From: Cydia pomonella
Taxonomy: Eukaryota > Arthropoda > Insecta > Lepidoptera > Tortricidae
Length of the DNA: 64,000 nt
Assembly (NCBI RefSeq): GCF_033807575.1
Contig: NC_084707.1
Coordinates: 23,709,888-23,773,887, forward strand
Direction: 5' to 3'
The notes under the pieces were generated by a model. It had not been told where the DNA came from. It did no database searches and worked only from the letters and a program-made list of their open reading frames with translations. The position numbers and the translations under genes are program-made. Below, in pieces: positions 35,740 to 46,015 of this stretch; the first letter of the stretch is position 1, and each line of letters begins with the position of its first letter.

Positions 35740-36008
35740 AAATAAATAAATATTATAGGACATTATTACACAAATTGACTAAGTCCCACAGTAAGCTCAA
35801 TAAGGCTTGCGTTGAGGGTACTTAGACAACGATATTTAATATATAAATATGTATAAATACTTAAATACATATAAAACGCCCATGACTCAGGAACAAATAT
35901 CCATGCTCATCACACGACTAAACGCCCTTACCAGGATTTGAAGATTTGAACCCGGGACCATCATCTTCGTAGGCAGGGTCACTATCCACTAGGCCAAACC
36001 GGTCGTCA
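35740..36008 (-). mobile_element. SINE S1, near full length, box B duplicated
   Basis: Complete S1 on the - strand, from GACGACCGGTTTGGCCTAGT to the (AATA)n tail. Next to box B a 9-base tandem duplication is visible on the + strand as GGATTTGAAGATTTGAACCC, giving two overlapping partial B boxes. Confidence 0.9.
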
Positions 36009-36121
36009 AAACTTATAGATGTTGCCAAAATGGTTTACACTGAAATGTTGGGTTACCGTTAGTTTAGTGAAAATCAAAGAACACACGTCTTACGACTAAG
36101 GTTACGGCATGCATTAACAGA

Positions 36122-36245
36122 ACTTTGGTCCGGTCTGTATATCTATTTATCGCTCTCAGTCTCTCACTTATAACTGCGTCCTTAACGGACGTACGGCGAG
36201 CCACCTTCCATACGATAGAACAAGTCTTGGACCGGACCAAGGTCG
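36122..36245. mobile_element. Possible MITE (TTTGGTCCGGTC ends)
   Basis: ACTTTGGTCCGGTCTGT is mirrored imperfectly by GGACCGGACCAAGGTC. No target duplication found; low confidence. Confidence 0.35.
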
Positions 36246-36644
36246 CGGTCCGGTACGCCCGTCTGTTACAATTTTAACGTTAATCTAATCTCAAGTTATT
36301 CCCCACATCACCAGCCCCCTGGTACCAAGAAACAGTCAATGCCGACATAAATCCATCGGCGCATTGTCCGCAACTCGCGGACGACTCTTATAAACACGGC
36401 CAATGCATAAGCTGCCTTTGTCAATGGCCGTAAATGGTTATAAATGTCCATAAATGGCTGGAAACAGCCGTAAATGTTCGACAAGAGCTGTAAATACCTC
36501 AAAGCGCGAATGAAAGCTATCATTAACTTATTTGACAATATCTGTTTGCTGGGATAGTTATAGGATTGATTTGAATGAACTTGGCGACTCTATGGTCGAG
36601 TTCAAAAACACCTTTACAAGACAACGTTCTAAAAATATATTTAG

Positions 36645-36764
36645 AGTCAGACCAAGATAAGTTGGCAGCGATTTTATAAACCATCTATGAAATTATGACG
36701 TTTACATAACACTTGCACAGGCTGAGCTATACGAAAATTGCTGTCAACGTAGGTTGATTTGACT
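36645..36764. mobile_element. MITE, AGTCAGACCAAGATA ends
   Basis: AGTCAGACCAAGATAAGTTG plus GCAGCGATTTT pairs with the right end (complement: AGTCAAATCAACCTACGTTG, ACAGCAATTTT). The core holds ATGAAATTATGACGTTTACA. Full-length relative of the short unit at 2757-2814. Confidence 0.8.
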
Positions 36765-36833
36765 CCACGATCTTATTTTCTGTGGCTTAGAGGCGTGTAA
36801 ATATATTTTCGGAAGGTTGGCTCGTGAACTTTT

Positions 36834-37212
36834 TTTTTTGTACTCCGTCGGTGGCAAACAAGCATACGGCTCGCCTGATGGTAAGCGGTCTTCGTAGCCT
36901 AGAGTTACATGCGCGTTGCCGACCCTAACACTGCACCCTAGTGGTGCTCTGGCAACCTTACTCACCGGCAGGAACACAACACTATGAGTAGGGTCTAGTG
37001 TTATTTGGCTGCGGTTTTCTGTAAGGTGGAGGTACTTCCCCAGTTGGGCTCTGCTCTAGATCTGGAATGACATCCGCTGTGCTGTGTCTTACCACACAAA
37101 GCGGGATGACATTCACAATGCCCATACCTCTCTTTTGGACGTAGTTTAAGGACGTACCCGGGTCCGTACTCGACTGTATTAAGCCAATTTTCCTAGGAAT
37201 AATCCATCCCAC
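36834..37212 (-). mobile_element. Retroelement 3' part: coding end plus tail A
   Basis: The - strand gives a 76-codon frame with SSTDPGTSLNYVQKRGMGIV and ...ADVIPDLEQSPTGEVPPPYR, followed by tail A. It aligns with 1.15-1.53 kb but its frame is intact where that copy is shifted. The zinc-finger codons upstream of DPG are not preserved here. A ~25-base block is missing from the CTCCTCTGGAGTTG part. Confidence 0.75.
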
Positions 37213-37221
37213 GTTAATTTA

Positions 37222-37712
37222 TAGGGTTCCGTACCTCGAAAGGAAAAAACGAAACCCTTATAGGATCACTTTGTTGTCCGTCCGTCCGTCTGTCTGTCTG
37301 TCAAGACCCTTTTTCTCAGGAACACGTGGAGGTATCAAGCTGGAATTTGTATCAAATACTCAGGTTTACTATCCCTTAGAGCTGTGAAAAAAAATCAAAT
37401 TTCTAAGACAACGCAATCCAAAGATACAGTCGTTTATGTCGCAAAGTTTCGACACTCTCAAGGGAATCAAAACCTACAGGGTACTTCCCGTGAACTCAGA
37501 ATCTTGAAATTTCGTACGAAGCAACGTCTTATAGCACAGATAAAGGAAAAATTGCCAAAACCGTAAATTTTTAGTTACATCATATAATAAAAATATTTTT
37601 AATAATTGATATGACTCGATTGTCGTGATGGGTGAACTTTTACTTATATGTATACCTACAGGTTTGTACGGAACCCTCGGTGCGCGAGTCCGACTCGCAC
37701 TTGGCCGGTTTT
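37222..37712 (-). repeat. Interspersed repeat, near full length
   Basis: It is bounded by TATAGGGTTCCGTACCTCG and GTACGGAACCCTCGGTGCGC, whose GGGTTCCGTAC / GTACGGAACCC cores are inverted. It ends in GAGTCCGACTCGCACTTGGC. A (CCGT)(CTGT) run at 37277-37302 matches the array in the 6.7-7.0 kb copy. No convincing coding frame. Confidence 0.75.
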
Positions 37713-37876
37713 TACGTAGAAAATAAGTTAATGAGAACATTCTGCTACATACTTCACGTTACCTCCAAGTCTATTTGATTCTGTACATGTATAGTAAACT
37801 GTGCGAGGTGTGCAATAAAGAGTATTGTATTGTGACAATTTATTGTATCAAATTTGTATTCATATAAAGTATACTT

Positions 37877-38898
37877 GTTTAGTTTGTTGTCCCAATTTCC
37901 TGATAGATGGCGCTGAACCTTTTTTTTTTTTTTTTTTTTTTCTAGGGGGAAAATGCATTCCGCATACCACCCGGGTGCGGGGGGTGACCCGAGTGGTTAT
38001 GTGGGACTCCCGTCTAGGCTAATGAGGCCCACGGTATACCCACTAAAAACCCCCCATATGCCACCTCGCCGCCTTATTGGTGGGGTTACGGGAACGCTTG
38101 CGTACTCATCCGCGACCCCACCGGCGGCAGCCTTCGCGCATGCCCGAAGGCCCTTCACGCGAGGCGCGCCAGATGGTTTGACGCGCCTTCCTCCTCGGCC
38201 TCCGTCCTGCAGTGTAGCGGACCCCCCCGAGCCCGCCACAATGAGGCCACGGGCGCCAGAAAAACTCCCCAGCGCCCGGCGGCAGATGAGGTCCATGGTT
38301 CTGCCGCAAACCACAACTCGGCTGCAGAGGACAGGGAGAACGGCACACCGCAACACCGACACTCCTCTTCCTCTGCAGCCCCACCAACGCCGCTACAGCG
38401 GAACGGCCCCGCCAAGGTCGCAGGGGATAGGGAGAGTGGCGCATCGTGATACCATAGGGAGAACGGCTCACCGCAATACCGACACTCCTCTTCCTCGACG
38501 GTCCACCTCCAACGCGTCACAAGCGGGCTTGCCAAGCCCACTTGGAGCGTCCTCCTCGGGCCAGCCCGCACCTCAAACAGGCCGGCCCTGGTTGCCTCTT
38601 TGCTTCACCGTGGGAGACCAAGCCACGGCTACTAAGCCCCTCCACCACGACAAGGTGGGCAACCCTCGGGGGGAGATGGCGCTGAACCTATACGAACCTC
38701 GTCAGGAGTATTGCAACGTTCAATAACCAAACTATGTCCTTTATTATGTGATGTAGAAAAGTAGTTTGCGTCCGTGATAAGCTGTTATTATGTTTAGGTT
38801 GGAACATTGATTCATTTCATTATTTTCTAATGACGTTACGTCATTTAAGGCGGGAGTATGTTTAGTTTGTTGTCTCAATTTCCTGATAGATGGCGCTG
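37877..38898 (+). repeat. Direct repeat flanking the retroposed insert
   Basis: TTTAGTTTGTTGTCCCAATT...CTGATAGATGGCGCTG (37879-37914) recurs with one change at 38863-38898. Without the 753-bp insert and one target copy the two would lie about 215 bp apart, so the retroposon entered an older duplicated sequence. Confidence 0.7.
37905..38689 (-). mobile_element. GC-rich retroposed insert with 16-bp target duplication
   Basis: AGATGGCGCTGAACCT is repeated exactly at 37905-37920 and 38674-38689. The insert between (753 bp) begins on the + strand with an unbroken T-run, so it is a poly(A)-tailed copy on the - strand. It is strikingly GC-rich against its surroundings. Three - strand frames (38571-38155, 38471-38106, 38362-37997) overlap and one + strand frame runs 257 codons; GC-rich DNA has few stops, so none is trusted. 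An internal duplication (GAGGAAGAGGAGTGTCGGT...GCCGTTCTCCCT) occurs twice. The end CCCGGGTGGTATGCGGAATG plus poly(A) resembles a LINE 3' UTR (R1-like, from memory). Confidence 0.85.
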
Positions 38899-39480
38899 TT
38901 CCAGACGCAAACTAAGTAATGCTAGTTTATCATAGAATCTATATAATAAACTGTCACATTTCAAAATGAATGATTGGTAACGTAGCAACTTATTCAAACA
39001 ATACTTGCTTACTAATACTTAGTCTTGTCTTAAATGTCTTAAACCATAGTCTTATTTTCCCTCACCACCCCATTTAGACTGCGAATACTTCACAGTATCC
39101 GCGGCACTTAAACAAACATTTTAGTTATCTTTAAATTTCCATTCTAATTTGTGCGGGAGGTAGGCCATCGACTTGGGTAAAAGGGAGAGGGCTCCCGCTC
39201 CGTAACGGGGTAATACTGGGAGCATTATGGGCACTTTTGCACCGGAAGCGATAAGGAACAGGTATGATATAGTTACTAAAGTAAGTAATTGTGTAATTAT
39301 TTCTAAGACTGTGAATGTCTATTTACATTTTAAGTCCATTGTACACAAATCTGTAAAACAAAACAGCAGCGAACATCTAAAAATGGCGGCAAACTGTTAA
39401 AATCTCAAACTCTCATGTCCATGCCAGTTCTAAGAACAAAAGCTACCAATGTTACACCATGTTACCGATCGTTAAGAGTA

Positions 39481-39704
39481 CAGTCAGCATGAAAAGTAGC
39501 GGATGAAACAACGCGCCAAAAGTATCTGATATTCCGTATAACTTTTCCAAATGTATATAATTTTCTAACATTCGCGTTCAAAAATATATCTTTTACAGTC
39601 TTAGTTGTTTTATATTAAAGACATCACTTTTTGTTAAGTAAGCTGTTACAGAATGGTAGATACTTATGAAGCGTTATTTGATCCGCTACTTTTGATGCTG
39701 ACTG
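39481..39704. mobile_element. TA-flanked MITE (CAGTCAGCAT ends)
   Basis: The ends CAGTCAGCATGAAAAGTAGC and (complement of right) CAGTCAGCATCAAAAGTAGC are ~25-bp inverted repeats, each flanked by TA (39479-39480, 39705-39706). At 224 bp with no coding capacity it is a Tc1/mariner-style non-autonomous element. A right-end fragment of the same family lies at 824-850. Confidence 0.9.
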
Positions 39705-39954
39705 TACGACAACTTGTATCTCACTCAGTCCACTATAAGAAAAATGTCTTAACTACATATAGACTACAAATAAACCCCTTTAATGGGAAAACTTCGATTT
39801 TATATGGCAAAAATGACCACATTGTTATAGAACAATGATTTTAAACATCATTTCAACATGACAGAATTCATATTTCCATAATTTCTGATACTCGTCTGAG
39901 CGTTGAAGCGTAGTAAAGGCCTATAAATAAAAAACGTTCCCCAAGTCACTGCCG

Positions 39955-40240
39955 ATGGGCAGTGTGCCCAGAAGGCTGGCCATTTTGTCACGTTGCATGG
40001 CAATGCTTATCCTTTAAGCAAAATACTGGCCAGCCCTCTGGTCATCTGTGGCATCTCTAAGGCGCGTCGATAGGTCCTTGCTTTTTAGCTTTGTGAGGAA
40101 GACTAAGGTGTGGAATTCACATCCTGCAAATCTTTTCCCAGCCCCCTATAACTTGGATCTTTTCAAATCGAGAGTGAATATCTTCTGGTTCCATCCTAGA
40201 CCGCATTGTGGTCAAGTAAGCATTTGACCACTTTATTCAA
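39955..40240 (+). pseudogene. LINE pol C-terminus and 3' end
   Basis: FSFVRKTKVWNSHPANLFPA, then PYNLDLFKSRVNIFWFHP and a TGA at 40225-40227. This is the 'VWN-LP--LFP--YNL--FK-RV' ending of a Jockey/CR1-like reverse transcriptase protein. The conserved LP is HP here. A short 3' UTR ends in CAATAAAAAAAG. A second copy lies inverted at 43672-43860. Confidence 0.8.
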
Positions 40241-40800
40241 TAAAAAAAGACACTTTTCTCAATACACCAGTCCAAGCGGAAGAGTTCACCTGATAGCTGA
40301 TAGCTGCTAAACTTACATACATTATGCACCTTACTGTATGGAAATATGGTTCATTATCTTTTAGCGGCGTCAACCGTGTTACTGTTTTGGAACAATGTAA
40401 GCAATTTCAGAATATTTACGAATTATACTCTCAAAATTTAAAGGTTATCACAAGCCTTTATAATATATTTAGCTTGTTTCCTTTCTTATTTAAACGGGCA
40501 TCTTATTTATATTTAAAAAAAATACTACTCTAATGAAACTATTTTCTCTGAGCGTTCGGATTCCGTTTAATGTAAAATAGTTGATAAGACGTTTTGACTT
40601 CGATCAGTACCCTATACGAGATATTTTAAAAATAGTAAGGAAATATGTTTGTATGTGTGTTTAGCACCCGTTGTGAGCCATTGTTAGGTAAACCCGGTCT
40701 TGTTTCGGAGGTGATAAGTGCTAGATAAAGATGTTTGATTGCGAGTTTGTTGGGTTTGTTTATGGCATTCTTGTTACGGTTTTTTATGATTACAAGCCCA

Positions 40801-40995
40801 ATTCGAATGTATATTTCGATATCTAAATTATGTCATGTCGCTATCAGTCCGTGTTTCGCTTGCGCCAATATATACGCAGACAAACAAGTATGAGTGAAAT
40901 GAAATGCACGCGCAAATGATAGCAAAGCAACTTCATCTAGATATCAAAATGTAAGTTTGAATAGATATCCTTTCACACTATTCGAACTTACATTT
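40801..40995. mobile_element. MITE plus adjoining hairpin
   Basis: ATTCGAATGTATATTTCGAT...ATCTAAA is mirrored by TCTAGATATCAAAATGTAAG...TTTGAAT, defining an element to about 40965. The right arm also pairs with CTATTCGAACTTACATTT just beyond (40947-40964 with 40978-40995, one mismatch, 13-nt loop), as if a third copy of the terminus had been added. Confidence 0.65.
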
Positions 40996-41574
40996 GGAGG
41001 AAAAAATGTTTAACACACTCGACAGTTATTACAGATAGTAACCACAAAATTATTTAGTAATAGAACATGGTTGTATTCGGTTCGGCAACCCTGGGCCTCT
41101 AGGGTATCCTGTCACGGCGGTGCCGGTACTTATATGCAATCTTAGAAAGACTAGGCAAAGCTAACTGACCTAAATACTTAACTAAGCTTATTAAAGCTTA
41201 AAATAAACATCAAATGCATAAATCTATAGAAACAGTATTTGTTATCAATGCGTTTCAAAACTCAAACGCAATCCCACATTCGCGCTGTAACAGCCAATCC
41301 ATCAGCCCAAACCGCACGGATATTTGCTCAGCCGGCGTTCACTTTCATTATTTATCTGCCATTGTTTCACGAGCTTTAACTCTGCGGTTTAAGGCTGTCT
41401 TGGTCAAAAGAAGGGTATTGACTTATTTGCTATAGAGTCTTAATATTTCGTGGAATCCAATTCCTGAAGTATAAAGCGGATACAACTTTTTTTTATCTTA
41501 TTAATTGACTCTGTCTGTGCTAGAAAGCACGCATATGGCAAGGATAATATATCCTTATCAATTTAACCGAAAAA

Positions 41575-41976
41575 GTCGTACAATAAAATTTAAGACATGA
41601 AATGTTTGGGACTTCCCATACAAAATGGATCTCTAAATTTTTTTCGATTCTTTCAAAGTAAATACGGGTCTTCAACAACCATTTTTTGATAAAGTGATTA
41701 TTTAATTTTCGGAAATAACTGCTTCGAAATAAAAATTATGTGTCGGCCCTCTAACTTTTGAACCATGGGTCCAAAAAATATGAAAAAAATAAAATAAAAG
41801 TAAAGTTTAATAAAAACTTTCAATTAAAACTATAGCGAACATGATCGGTCTAGGCGTTTTTGAGTTATCGCAAAAAGCCTTCCCTTCTTAGTAAGTAAAA
41901 TACGTATGAAACGCTGCGAAGGTATTCCCTTTTGCATGTTTTAATTAAGTTCATTGAGCAACTACGGAACCCTACA
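41575..41976 (+). repeat. Interspersed repeat ending CTACGGAACCCTACAC
   Basis: Contains GGGACTTCCCATACAAAATG, CGGCCCTCTAACTTTTGAAC, TTTTTGAGTTATCGCAAAAA, CGCTGCGAAGGTATTCCC and CAACTACGGAACCCTACAC. I recognise the right half from lepidopteran repeats; class unknown and no coding frame. Confidence 0.6.
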
Positions 41977-42007
41977 CTAAGCATGGTTCGATATTGGCTA
42001 ATTCTCT

Positions 42008-42185
42008 ATGATATAGGAGGCAACGAGCAGACAAATCACCCGGTGGTAAGCAATTACCGACCTCCATGTACATTTGCAACAACAGAGGCGTTGCAAGTGT
42101 GTTGCCGGAATTTAAGCTGGAAGTACTCTTCTTCCTGCTAGACCTGTTCCCGTTTACTTGGGGGTAAGTTCCATCTAGCACGGTA
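42008..42185 (-). mobile_element. LINE 3' tail fragment (tail B), diverged
   Basis: The - strand carries ...GCAACGCCTCTGTTGTTGCA, TGTACATGGAGGTCGGTAAT and GTGATTTGTCTGCTCG, aligning with the tail B copies at 21.7 and 56.0 kb with many changes. Confidence 0.6.
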
Positions 42186-42549
42186 TTGCGTTACGTCTTT
42201 ATTTAAATAAGCTGCGACAACGCTCTTTTCTTAAAGGAACTTGTAGTTTAAGGTCTTAATTTCCTACGGTTGAAGCTAAAGGAAAATACGCTCGTGTACG
42301 GAATTACCCGCAAACGAATTTGGCCGCATTGACTTATAGATAGGTGTCGTTATTGAAAACCAAAAGCCATAAACGCGATTTCAACACTAATCCTAGTCAA
42401 TGGCTTCGGAAAAACAACAGGATCTTCGCTGGGCATGGAGTTGAGAGGCGGCAAACAGGCCGGTGAGAAGTGAAGCACACACACGCAGTTTGCTCAAGTA
42501 ATGGAGCCAGGATCGCTGATGAGAGCACAGGGCCGGTGGAGTCGTTATG

Positions 42550-42795
42550 AAATAAATAAATATTATAGGACATTATTACACAAATTGAGCTCAATAAGGC
42601 TTGTGTTGAGGGTACTTAGACAACGATATATATAATATATAAATATTTATAGATACTTAAATACATAGAACACACCCATGACTCAGGAACAAATATCCAT
42701 GCTCATCACACGAATAAATGCCCTTACCAGGATTTGAACCCGGGACCATCAGCTTCGTAGGCAGGGTCACTACCCTAGGCCAAACCGGTCGTCAA
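42550..42795 (-). mobile_element. SINE S1 with small deletions
   Basis: Intact head and box B (GGATTTGAACCCGGGACC on the + strand). The block CTAAGTCCCACAGTA present in the 47.8-kb copy is missing, and four bases are lost near CACTACCCTAGGCC. Confidence 0.9.
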
Positions 42796-43564
42796 TATGT
42801 ACAAAATTATGTATTTAATATTAGTTAATCACAAAAACTTAACCACACCAAAGAATTCCAACAGCTATAAGATGCATTAAACTTTTTAGATAGCAATAGA
42901 AACTATATAATATTATCGACAAAATTGAATAAGCGAAAAGCGCGAAATTAAATACGGAAATTAAAAACGCTTACTTATTATTAAGCGATGATAATACTAA
43001 CTGTAAAATATTACAAATCAAATGGATGTTATTAAATTATTTAAGTACCTTATATAATTATTAAAGTACCTTACACAGTAGATTAAGGAAGAATGTTGAG
43101 TGCTACCGTTCGCCAACAAACTGTCAAGCAGTTTGGCGAAAAAATATGTAAAAAGAATTATTCTGTGTATTTCTTATTGTGTATTTAAATAAATAAAAAA
43201 AAATTATCATTCAAAATCATCACTTAAAATTCAATTTTAACAGCCAACAAAATGAGAAAACAACTCAAAATTTGCATCAGATTACTTTGCCACTCTTGTG
43301 GATAAATTGCGTCTAATCAGTTTTTGCAGTATAAAGAGAGCCTTTAGGAGCTGCTGGTGTTGTTTAATTTTTTTTAAAGTTAGTTGGTACTTTATGGAAA
43401 CACTTCACGGATGTGGGAAGAATATCTGGGCCTATAGTTACACATTATTATGCTTTATTACTTTTTAGAGTTTAGCCTTTGCATAAAATGCGAATTTAAT
43501 GGCTGATGAGATAAACGTTCATATGTTGCTGCGGAAGAGAAATGGTATTTTTCGTCATCTTTAA

Positions 43565-43612
43565 TTAAACCGACTTCAACAAAAGGAGGTTCTCAGTTTG
43601 ATCTGTGTGATT
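43565..43612 (+). repeat. Short repeat scrap (AAACCGACTTCAA type)
   Basis: AAACCGACTTCAACAAAAGG followed by AGGTTCTCAGTTTGAT matches, from memory, the end of a very common lepidopteran repeat. The rest is absent. Confidence 0.45.
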
Positions 43613-43671
43613 GTATGCGATTATTTTTATTATTTAGTAGCTTAAATGAGAAACTAAGTAAAGCAACTTTT

Positions 43672-43860
43672 TTTTTATTAGGAAAAGGTAAGCATTTGAC
43701 CACAATCTCACCTGATGGTAAGTGCCGATGCAGTCTACGATGGAACATGCTTACCTAAAAGATGTCTATTCACTCTCGATTTACAAAGATCCTAATTATG
43801 GTGGACTGGGAATAGATTTGCAGGAAGTTAATTCCACTCCTTGGCTGTTCGCTTGACGTC
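43672..43860 (-). pseudogene. LINE pol C-terminal scrap (same family as 39955-40240)
   Basis: The - strand gives ...EWN-LPANLFPVHHN-DL-KSRVNRHL, where each dash is a stop or lesion. The mirrored CATTTGACCACAATC end follows. More decayed than its partner. Confidence 0.7.
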
Positions 43861-43861
43861 G

Positions 43862-44020
43862 TAGGCTTCCTAGCCTAGACGGTAGTGACCCTGCCTCCGA
43901 ATTGGAAGGGTTCGAATCCTGGTAACGGCATTTATTTGCGTGCTTATCGAAAAATATAAATATTAAAATATTTGTTCCTGAATTATGGATATTTTCTATG
44001 TATGTATGTATTTTAATATA
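43862..44020 (+). mobile_element. SINE S1, 3'-truncated
   Basis: The head CTTCCTAGCCTAGACGGTAG keeps an A-box-like block, followed by box B GGTTCGAATCCTGG. The body is cut after ATTTTCTATGTATGTATG. Confidence 0.8.
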
Positions 44021-44133
44021 ACTATACATTATACATTCAAATAATTTATTAAAAAAGTATTGTAGTGGTTTCTCTTAAAAAAGACTAAGGATTGTTATTA
44101 GAGAAAAAAATTTACAGATGCCTGAACTATATG

Positions 44134-44192
44134 GGATCGCACAGGAGGAGGAGGGTATCGTAGGATCGCACAGGAGGAGGAGTATATCGTAT
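44134..44192 (+). repeat. Two-and-a-half-copy minisatellite
   Basis: GGATCGCACAGGAGGAGGAG plus a TATCGTA spacer repeats twice with a partial third unit (TATAGGAGGATATA). Confidence 0.8.
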
Positions 44193-44199
44193 AGGAGGA

Positions 44200-44292
44200 T
44201 ATATTGTCGTCTAGTACCCACACAACACAAGCTTTATTGAGCCTGCTGTGGATCTAGGTCGATCTGTGTTGAAATGTATTATATTTATTTAA
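44200..44292 (+). mobile_element. SINE S1-type 3' tail only
   Basis: GTCGTCTAGTACCCACACAA, CAAGCTTTATTGAGCCTG and a TATTTATTT end match the tail of the copy at 44671-44905. No head. Confidence 0.65.
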
Positions 44293-44670
44293 AAAAAAAC
44301 TCACGACGCACGCCACTCCACGCCACCCATGTTCCCGCCTCGGCGTACTACAGAAGTCCTCTTTTATTTTGGTAAACTGCCCACTGTCCTTCCCAGAACA
44401 GTGCTGCGCCCACTAAGTGGGCTTATCATCATTATTTGACCAAATTAACACGTCCTACAGGAGCTATTCTTGAGTAGTGTGTGTTTCTTGTTGCTTTTGT
44501 TTGCAGTCCTATATCTCCTTGTGTATTTTCTTGCGGGTTTCGAATGTTTGAGAGATTTTAGCAGTTTTTTTTAAATTTGTTTGTGGAAGTGTACATAACT
44601 TAGATATTTATCGTCATATTTAATTTCAATGCTTAGATGGTTTCTTTTCTCTTTGTCTGATTATATTATA

Positions 44671-44905
44671 ACGACCCGTGGCTATGAAACCGATGGTCCC
44701 GGGTTCAAATCCCGGTAAGGTCATTTATTTGAGTAATGAACACATTCCTGAGTAATAGGTGTTTTCTATGTATATAAGTAGGTAGTTATCTATATACGTA
44801 TGTATATGTTTATCGTCGCCTAGTACCCATAGTACAAGCTTGATTAGTTTGGGGCTAGGTTTTTGTATTAGAGTGTCTCCAAATATTTATTTTATTTATT
44901 TATTT
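44671..44905 (+). mobile_element. SINE S1 variant lacking the A-box region
   Basis: It starts ACGACCCGTGGCTATGAAAC, directly joining the first bases of the S1 head to the segment before box B (GGTTCAAATCCCGG). About 25 bases with the A box are gone. The tail variant has GTTTGGGGCTAGGTTTTTGT. Confidence 0.8.
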
Positions 44906-44971
44906 ATAGCAGTAAATTAAGCAACAATGTATAGTTACTTTTTTTTTCCAACTCAAAATGTATGTATTTAT

Positions 44972-45555
44972 AATAAATAAATATTAAATGACATTATCTT
45001 ACACAACGCGTTAACCCCCCTTATTCATAAAACTTAGCAAACCTCTGATACTTTTTTTTCTCTTTCTGAAAAACAAATGTCGAAATGACAAAAGGGACAA
45101 CGGCTTGTTCGACTTGACAGATGTGAAAAACGCCATAAGTCATCTCAATAAGGCTTGTGTTGTGGATAATTAGACAACAACACTGAAAGAAATGTTTGCA
45201 TGACTGTAACAAAATTTTGGTTACTGTTTACACAAAAATTGGGACTTGCGAACTATGTGTTATATGTTACAAAACCGTGTTTGGCTATCAGTGTTCAGGT
45301 ACTGGGTATTGTAAATTTATGCAAAGTTTATTTTCTTATAACCGTAGTTTAGTTATTTAGTAAAGTTACAAAACCAGTTCGGCTATCTATTTTTTTCAGT
45401 GAATACCTGCAATACAATATTATATACCTATTTATAAATACTATACACTGAAAACACCCGTGACAGCAAACTACTTATCACACAAAAAATGCTCTCTCCG
45501 GTATTTTGAATACCCAGGACAGCCTTTATCCACCACCGACTGGGCTAGACAGATG
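44972..45555 (-). mobile_element. SINE S1 copy split by two insertions
   Basis: S1 pieces lie at 44972-45013, 45143-45180 and about 45402-45555 on the - strand. The first gap begins GTTAACCCCCCTTATTCATA, a MITE type I recognise from moths. The second (45181-45401) begins CACTGAAAGAAATG and ends with the complement of CACTGAAAAAAATAG, so it is an inverted-repeat element. The host SINE is oldest and very diverged at its head. Confidence 0.65.
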
Positions 45556-45770
45556 AAAGATGGCAGGGATTTATTTAATATATGCCTACCTATATACTGT
45601 ACTACAGTGGGTCACTTTGTCAGGTAGATGTGTACCTAGATCCCACATCTAGATAAATCTAGACATCTAAATATCTAGGATCTAAAGGACCACATTTGAA
45701 ACTCACAACAAATAGATTATTAACATAATGTTCCACGGTTAGAAAGATGATCATAATTATCAGACTAGTG

Positions 45771-46015
45771 CAGGGGTTCCCAATCTTTTTCAACATGCGG
45801 CGCAGTTACAAGTTTAGTATTTTGCAACGGCGCCCTTGTAAATTTAAAATCACGGTCGAAAAAGAGTGACACGACGCTATATTATTTACCGATGCGAGCG
45901 CTCAAATAGGTACCCGCGAATATTTGTGGTTTCGGATAATGATAGAACTCACGGCGCCCCTCTTTACTTTCTACGGCGCACCAGGGCGCCGCGGCGCACA
46001 CTTTGGGAACCCCTG
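45771..46015. mobile_element. hAT-like MITE with exact 8-bp TSD
   Basis: The ends CAGGGGTTCCCAATCTTT and (complement of right) CAGGGGTTCCCAAAGTGTG are classic hAT-type termini. GACTAGTG occurs on both sides (45763-45770 and 46016-46023). The interior is rich in GGCGC. 245 bp, no coding capacity. Confidence 0.95.

Noticed and set aside
37953..38726. 257-codon + strand frame in the GC-rich insert
   Set aside because: The insert's poly(T) shows its sense strand is -, and GC-rich DNA has few stops, giving long frames on both strands.
42415..42475. ATG with GGCGGCAAACAGGCC then a GTGAGA donor-like site
   Set aside because: Only about ten codons and no partner exon; too little to support an exon.
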